Source of the DNA: a virus
Strand: one strand, 5' to 3'
DNA: 24,589 nucleotides
IMG/VR virus record: IMGVR_UViG_3300033064_002782
Location: 1 to 24,589 of that record
Both the position numbers and the translations under genes were made by a program. The notes under the pieces were generated by a model. That model ran no database searches. It was not told where the DNA came from and saw only the letters and a program-made list of their open reading frames with translations. Of the stretch, positions 21,557 to 24,589 are shown piece after piece. Position 1 is the stretch's first letter. Every line of letters starts with the position of its first letter.

Positions 21557-21931
21557 TCATTTTCTCTTTTTTGTTTGGGGCGGTTTATAACCCCAGAGTC
21601 TAGGACTTACTTTACCATCAGTCCATTCAATAGATTTAAGACAGTTGCCAAATTTATCATAGTACATATCAAAAATACCAACTTTCCTACTCGTTTTGAT
21701 AATATCATAAAATATATTACCATCAATTTCATAGGTAACTAGATGCGAATCAAGAGGAAGTTGGTTATTCTTTGCGTCCTTTTGCGTACACTGTTCATGT
21801 AAAATTTCACATCCATAGCGAGACCTAGAAGATTCTCTTTCTTGATTGGACCAAACTTCAGATTTATTCTCTTTAGTGGATGTTTTTTCTTGTTCTGCCG
21901 CCATTGTATTAGTTTTGCTTATATTTTCCAA
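21557..21931 (-). CDS. Unrecognised protein with TTG start
   Basis: This gene encodes 124 residues from a TTG at 21931, supported by GAGG seven bases upstream; the next ATG (nine codons in) has no ribosome site. The first half is hydrophilic and low-complexity. The C-terminal half looks like a small folded domain (V-T-Y-E-I-D-G-N-I-F-Y-D-I-I-K, then V-G-I-F-D-M-Y-Y-D-K-F-G-N-C-L-K-S-I-E-W-T-D-G-K-V-S-P-R-L-W-G-Y in short blocks). That is a pattern common in conserved cyanophage hypothetical proteins. No function can be assigned. Confidence 0.65.
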   Translation of the reverse strand: MENISKTNTMAAEQEKTSTKENKSEVWSNQERESSRSRYGCEILHEQCTQKDAKNNQLPLDSHLVTYEIDGNIFYDIIKTSRKVGIFDMYYDKFGNCLKSIEWTDGKVSPRLWGYKPPQTKKRK

Positions 21932-21960
21932 ATTTATTCCTCATAATTAAAAAATTAAAT

Positions 21961-22554
21961 TTATCCTCGATTTCCCCATTGAATATCAGGGTATGCTTCT
22001 GTAACTATTTCTTTGGTAATATTGTACTTGGTATTAAGTTTCTTATCCTTTACAAGAATTAGAATTTCTGCTTCTAGTGGATGAAGACCTTGAAGAATAT
22101 TGATGAACATACTTTCTCTACGAATAGAACTTAGTCCATTGTTACCACCTTTGACAAAATTATAAAATTTTTGAAATTCTTTACGAATTGATGATCTTCC
22201 CTGATCTTGAGAACCAAGAGAATTTGATCCCATCTCATTCATTTTACTCACAGCATCTTCAATCTTTTTAGAAAGAGTTCCGCTGAAAGAATTTTGCTCA
22301 CTTGTCGCCGCATAAGGAACTTCGCCTTCTGGAAGAAGAGAAGTTACAGTCTCATCAAAATTCCAAATAAAAATTGCCTTCAATGAAGGGTGATCGTATC
22401 TTTTAAGTAGTTCTATCTTCTTTACATTTGAACTTTGTTTAGATACAAGATTCAAAACTTCAAAAGAAAAAGGATTAGAAGGAAGATCTTCAGATACTGT
22501 TTCTACCTTTTTAGTTACTGTTTTAGTTGTTGCTTTAATTTTTGTTGTAGTCAT
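21961..22554 (-). CDS. Conserved phage protein, DUF6433-like
   Basis: This gene encodes 197 residues. After a Thr/Lys-rich N-terminus, the conserved blocks are N-P-F-S-F-E-V-L-N-L-V-S-K-Q, L-K-A-I-F-I-W-N-F-D-E-T-V, L-P-E-G-E-V-P-Y, F-V-K-G-G-N-N-G-L-S-S-I-R-R-E-S-M-F and L-H-P-L-E-A-E-I-L-I-L-V-K-D-K-K-L. These match a widespread family of T4-like marine phages that I associate with DUF6433. The function is unknown. It lies in an early-region cluster of small genes next to the glutaredoxin and a membrane protein. Confidence 0.75.
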   Translation of the reverse strand: MTTTKIKATTKTVTKKVETVSEDLPSNPFSFEVLNLVSKQSSNVKKIELLKRYDHPSLKAIFIWNFDETVTSLLPEGEVPYAATSEQNSFSGTLSKKIEDAVSKMNEMGSNSLGSQDQGRSSIRKEFQKFYNFVKGGNNGLSSIRRESMFINILQGLHPLEAEILILVKDKKLNTKYNITKEIVTEAYPDIQWGNRG

Positions 22555-22577
22555 AATTATTATCAGTTGAAAAAAAA

Positions 22578-22808
22578 TTAGTCTTCGTCGTCGTCGTCTT
22601 CGTCTGAATCAAAGTAACCTTCTTCAAAACGAATTGCTAGTACTTCGTCAGGAATCAGATTTCCCTGGTTATCAAACATTTCTGGATGAATTCTAGGAAT
22701 TTCCCTATAACTCATCATATACTCTCGGGCAACCCATCCAATTACAATTCCCAATGTAAAGAACAATATGATTAAAAAAGAACCTACTACTAAGCTAACT
22801 GCTAACAT
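22578..22808 (-). CDS. Small membrane protein with acidic tail
   Basis: This gene encodes 76 residues. Residues 4-26 form one strong transmembrane helix (V-S-L-V-V-G-S-F-L-I-I-L-F-F-T-L-G-I). The following W-V-A-R-E-Y-M-M, R-I-H-P-E-M-F-D and I-P-D-E-V-L-A-I-R-F-E are conserved in cyanophage homologues as I recall them. The C-terminus is a run of Asp and Glu. A strong ribosome site (GGAG) precedes the ATG. The likely topology is a single-pass protein of the host inner membrane with a cytoplasmic acidic tail; the function is unknown. Confidence 0.78.
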   Translation of the reverse strand: MLAVSLVVGSFLIILFFTLGIVIGWVAREYMMSYREIPRIHPEMFDNQGNLIPDEVLAIRFEEGYFDSDEDDDDED

Positions 22809-23019
22809 TTTCTTTTCTCCCTATAGGAATTGTTTTTCTTTTCTTTACAGTTAAAGAGAATTCAAAATAGATAGTTACTTCTCGTCTTAAAAAACAAAGT
22901 AACTTCTCAAAAATAATATGAAAATCTTTTGGTTGCCTTCTTTTACCTCCACTAAGAATAAGTTCTACTCCACGATTTATACCATCGTAGTTATTGTTAT
23001 TTATAGATGTATCAGGCAA
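22795..23019 (-). CDS. Doubtful ORF with TTG start between glutaredoxin and the membrane protein
   Basis: This open frame encodes 74 residues starting at TTG 23019, overlapping the glutaredoxin stop by eight bases and the next gene by 14. Residues about 30-58 have plausible protein character (F-H-I-I-F-E-K-L-L-C-F-L-R-R-E-V, then Y-F-E-F-S-L-T-V-K-K-R-K). The start has no clear ribosome site, and a perfect late box lies inside its first codons. If it is not a gene, the stretch is a leader of about 190 bases for the membrane protein. Confidence 0.45.
   Translation of the reverse strand: MPDTSINNNNYDGINRGVELILSGGKRRQPKDFHIIFEKLLCFLRREVTIYFEFSLTVKKRKTIPIGRKENVSS
22998..23005 (-). promoter_or_regulatory. 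TATAAATA late box without a matching start codon
   Basis: A perfect TATAAATA on the minus strand. No convincing start codon lies 20-30 bases downstream; the nearest well-supported gene starts at 22808. It may drive late expression of that membrane protein with a long leader, or be a chance match. Confidence 0.4.
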
Positions 23020-23248
23020 TTTGATTCTCTTTTAAGTATTTGACGGTATCGGTACATCCACCAAGTTTTTGGTCATCACAAATAACTTGAGGGAAAGTAG
23101 AACCTTCACCAAACTCCGAATAGAATTCTTCTCTAGAAAAATCCTTCTCTAAAGTATACACCACAAAGTTACTTCCTGTCAACTCCAGTACTTGTTTGAC
23201 TTTATAACAATTTGGACAATCTTGTTTAGAATAAATTGTAAAATTCAT
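23012..23248 (-). CDS. nrdC: Glutaredoxin
   Basis: This gene encodes 78 residues. The redox site is C-P-N-C (11-14) in Y-S-K-Q-D-C-P-N-C-Y-K. The family cis-proline motif is T-F-P-Q-V, followed by G-G-C-T-D (matching the usual G-G-x-x-D/E). It probably supplies electrons to phage or host ribonucleotide reductase for deoxynucleotide synthesis, as nrdC does in T4. A -10 box TATAAT lies about 26 bases upstream. Confidence 0.88.
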   Translation of the reverse strand: MNFTIYSKQDCPNCYKVKQVLELTGSNFVVYTLEKDFSREEFYSEFGEGSTFPQVICDDQKLGGCTDTVKYLKENQIA

Positions 23249-23273
23249 ATTTTTTTATAGATATTCTTTATAT

Positions 23274-23303
23274 ATTATAGCAGTTTATATGAGGTTCTGG
23301 AAA
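23274..23303 (-). promoter_or_regulatory. Probable sigma-70 promoter of nrdC
   Basis: TATAAT at 23279-23274 with a weak -35 (TTTCCA at 23303-23298, 18-base spacer). The -10 is perfect but the -35 matches only four of six bases. The rest of the 125-base gap to the next gene shows no other clear feature. Confidence 0.45.
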
Positions 23304-23373
23304 GGTCTTGATGTTTTAGTTAAGAAGTTAAAGTTTACATCCACTCTACACTTATCATCAGTGCAAGTAGTGC

Positions 23374-24589
23374 TTAAATCTCAACAGATCCAGGAAATCT
23401 TGGACCTTCTTTGAGTGCAACCAGATGAGTATTTACTACGGCAATCTTGGTTCCTGGCCACCAATTTGTTTCTAATCTTAAAGAACAAAATCTTATATCT
23501 TTGTTTCTAATAAATTGTGCCTTAGATTGCCTTGTATAATAAGGAAAACTATCTTCATTCCAGAAAGATACATGAGTTGGGTCACACCAGGCACCATTAC
23601 CTTCAGTAGATGGAACCTCAATAAATGCCCATCCTCCATGAGCAAGAACCCTATGTATCTCTCTCATGGTTTTCATAGGGTCTCGTAAGTGTTCAATCAC
23701 ATGAGAAGCATTCAGTACTCCTACACTATTATCTTCTAAAGGAATACCATCATTCAAATCGCAGTTAATATCTCCATCTTCTTGGTCTATTGTAGTATAT
23801 CCTGCTCTTGGGAATAAACCACCACCAATATCAATCTTAAGTAATCCATTTAAATCAGCATCTCTTTCTGCAAGGAGTTGGGCATATTGATTATGAAGTT
23901 CTTTAGTTTTAATTTGTATTGCATCATTTCTTTCAAGGAAACTATTATCACCGGTAATTCTGTAGATATAAAGAACTTTAGGAATATGATAAAACTTTGT
24001 AACCAAATAAGTTCTTATCATCAGTTCGTGGTCATCACACATGGAGAGTTCTACATTGTGACCACCAATATCTTCATAAGTATTCTTTCTCCAGGCACGA
24101 ACATGGTCTGGTGCATACCAAATATAAGATAGAGAATGACTAGAAGATTCAAAAGTGTTCATTGCAGCCAACTTCTTACCATTCCAATCATAATTTCTAT
24201 AAGTCCAACCAAATGTTGAATCGTAAGGAACAAACTTATCTTCCATATGATAAGTTGCATTATCACTATAAACAAATCCACACTCTGGATTATTTTTAAA
24301 TGCAATTGCAAGTTCTGTTAAACAATCTGGAGTAATAATATCATCATGATCCATTTCCACCAGAACATCACCAGTTCCTAATGAGAATGCCTTGTTCTTT
24401 ACATAACCAATGTTTGTATTTCCATCGTAGTTGGTGTATATCTTTACTCTCTCATCATTTAGAATTTCTTTTGAGAGTTGGGATTTCTTAAATTCTCCAT
24501 TGAGATAAACAATCCACTCCCAGTTCTCATAAGTTTGTTGAGTAATACTAATATAAAGTTCATCAAAGTATGATTGATACTTATGCGAA
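23374..24589 (-). CDS. Glycosyltransferase-methyltransferase fusion, N-terminus outside the window
   Basis: The frame is open without a stop from 24588 to the stop at 23374, at least 404 residues, so the GTG at 24360 is not the true start. The N-terminal part is a GT-A (family 2) glycosyltransferase: W-E-W-I-V-Y-L-N-G, N-I-G-Y-V-K-N-K-A-F, then the metal and nucleotide-sugar motif V-L-V-E-M-D-H-D-D, and later C-D-D-H-E-L-M-I-R. The C-terminal part is a class I SAM methyltransferase: motif I L-K-I-D-I-G-G-G, acidic Y-T-T-I-D, then D-N-S-V-G-V-L-N-A-S-H-V-I-E-H-L and M-R-E-I-H-R-V-L-A-H-G-G. Such proteins may decorate a phage or host surface sugar; the substrate is unknown. Confidence 0.85.
   Translation of the reverse strand, partial: SHKYQSYFDELYISITQQTYENWEWIVYLNGEFKKSQLSKEILNDERVKIYTNYDGNTNIGYVKNKAFSLGTGDVLVEMDHDDIITPDCLTELAIAFKNNPECGFVYSDNATYHMEDKFVPYDSTFGWTYRNYDWNGKKLAAMNTFESSSHSLSYIWYAPDHVRAWRKNTYEDIGGHNVELSMCDDHELMIRTYLVTKFYHIPKVLYIYRITGDNSFLERNDAIQIKTKELHNQYAQLLAERDADLNGLLKIDIGGGLFPRAGYTTIDQEDGDINCDLNDGIPLEDNSVGVLNASHVIEHLRDPMKTMREIHRVLAHGGWAFIEVPSTEGNGAWCDPTHVSFWNEDSFPYYTRQSKAQFIRNKDIRFCSLRLETNWWPGTKIAVVNTHLVALKEGPRFPGSVEI

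Noticed and set aside
22860-22905. Hairpin with AGTTACT/AGTAACT arms (7 bp)
   Set aside because: The loop is long (about 18 bases) and AT-rich, with no T-tract or context supporting a terminator or RNA gene.
24358-24360. GTG 24360 as the start of the glycosyltransferase gene
   Set aside because: The frame is open to the window edge and the upstream residues complete the glycosyltransferase fold, so the true start is outside.
1-24589. tRNA genes, CRISPR arrays, insertion sequences
   Set aside because: No cloverleaf with a T-loop signature, no regular spaced repeat array and no transposase were seen on either strand.

Overview
The window is part of a contractile-tailed, T4-like phage genome, most likely a marine cyanomyovirus. 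It pairs T4 baseplate, replication and late-transcription genes (gp4, gp5, gp26, gp27-like, gp32, gp33, gp48, gp51, gp53, gp54, gp59) with genes typical of cyanophages and marine T4-like phages (phoH, thyX, a DUF1825-type protein, a glutaredoxin, a DUF6433-type protein). The DNA is AT-rich. Gene names rest on recognising protein sequence and gene order by eye; no database search was possible.

Layout, in minus-strand transcription order (high to low coordinates). 24589-20080: a partial glycosyltransferase/methyltransferase fusion, glutaredoxin, several small conserved genes, then a basic Ala/Gly-rich protein with a capsid-targeting N-terminus under its own late promoter. 20078-12797: an early/middle nucleotide and DNA-replication block (two small genes, thyX, a small gene, phoH, a RecB-like exonuclease, gp33, gp59, a DUF1825 protein, gp32). 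Three GIY-YIG homing endonuclease genes interrupt this block. 12766-10207: a plus-strand late block (gp4, an unknown gene, gp48, gp53), converging on gp32 at a shared terminator region. 10172-1: a minus-strand late baseplate hub and tail operon (gp54, gp26, gp51, two large membrane-segment proteins, gp27-like, gp5, a needle-like protein, and a tail-fibre-like repeat protein with an in-frame stop).

Regulation is unusually readable. T4-type late boxes (TATAAATA, or CTAAATA at gp54/gp4/gp48) stand before the gp26 operon, gp54, gp4, gp48, the capsid-targeted protein and each homing endonuclease. Host-type sigma-70 promoters (TTGAC(T/G)-N17-TATAAT) stand before gp32, gp59 and the exonuclease.

The most interesting structure is how the three homing endonuclease genes are built in. 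Each has a perfect TATAAATA late box 26-29 bases before its start codon, and each box lies in the loop of an inverted repeat whose 3' arm abuts or nearly abuts the start codon. This resembles the known T4 I-TevI switch, in which only late transcripts are translatable. At the other end, each endonuclease gene runs into, or wholly encodes, the sigma-70 promoter of the downstream replication gene. The repeated unit is therefore: late promoter in a hairpin loop, endonuclease, early promoter, replication gene.

Other points of interest are a lambda-R-type (GH104-like) lytic domain on a separate tail protein while gp5 shows no lysozyme domain, a promoter whose -35 box lies in the loop of a terminator, and palindromic face-to-face late promoters between gp54 and gp4.
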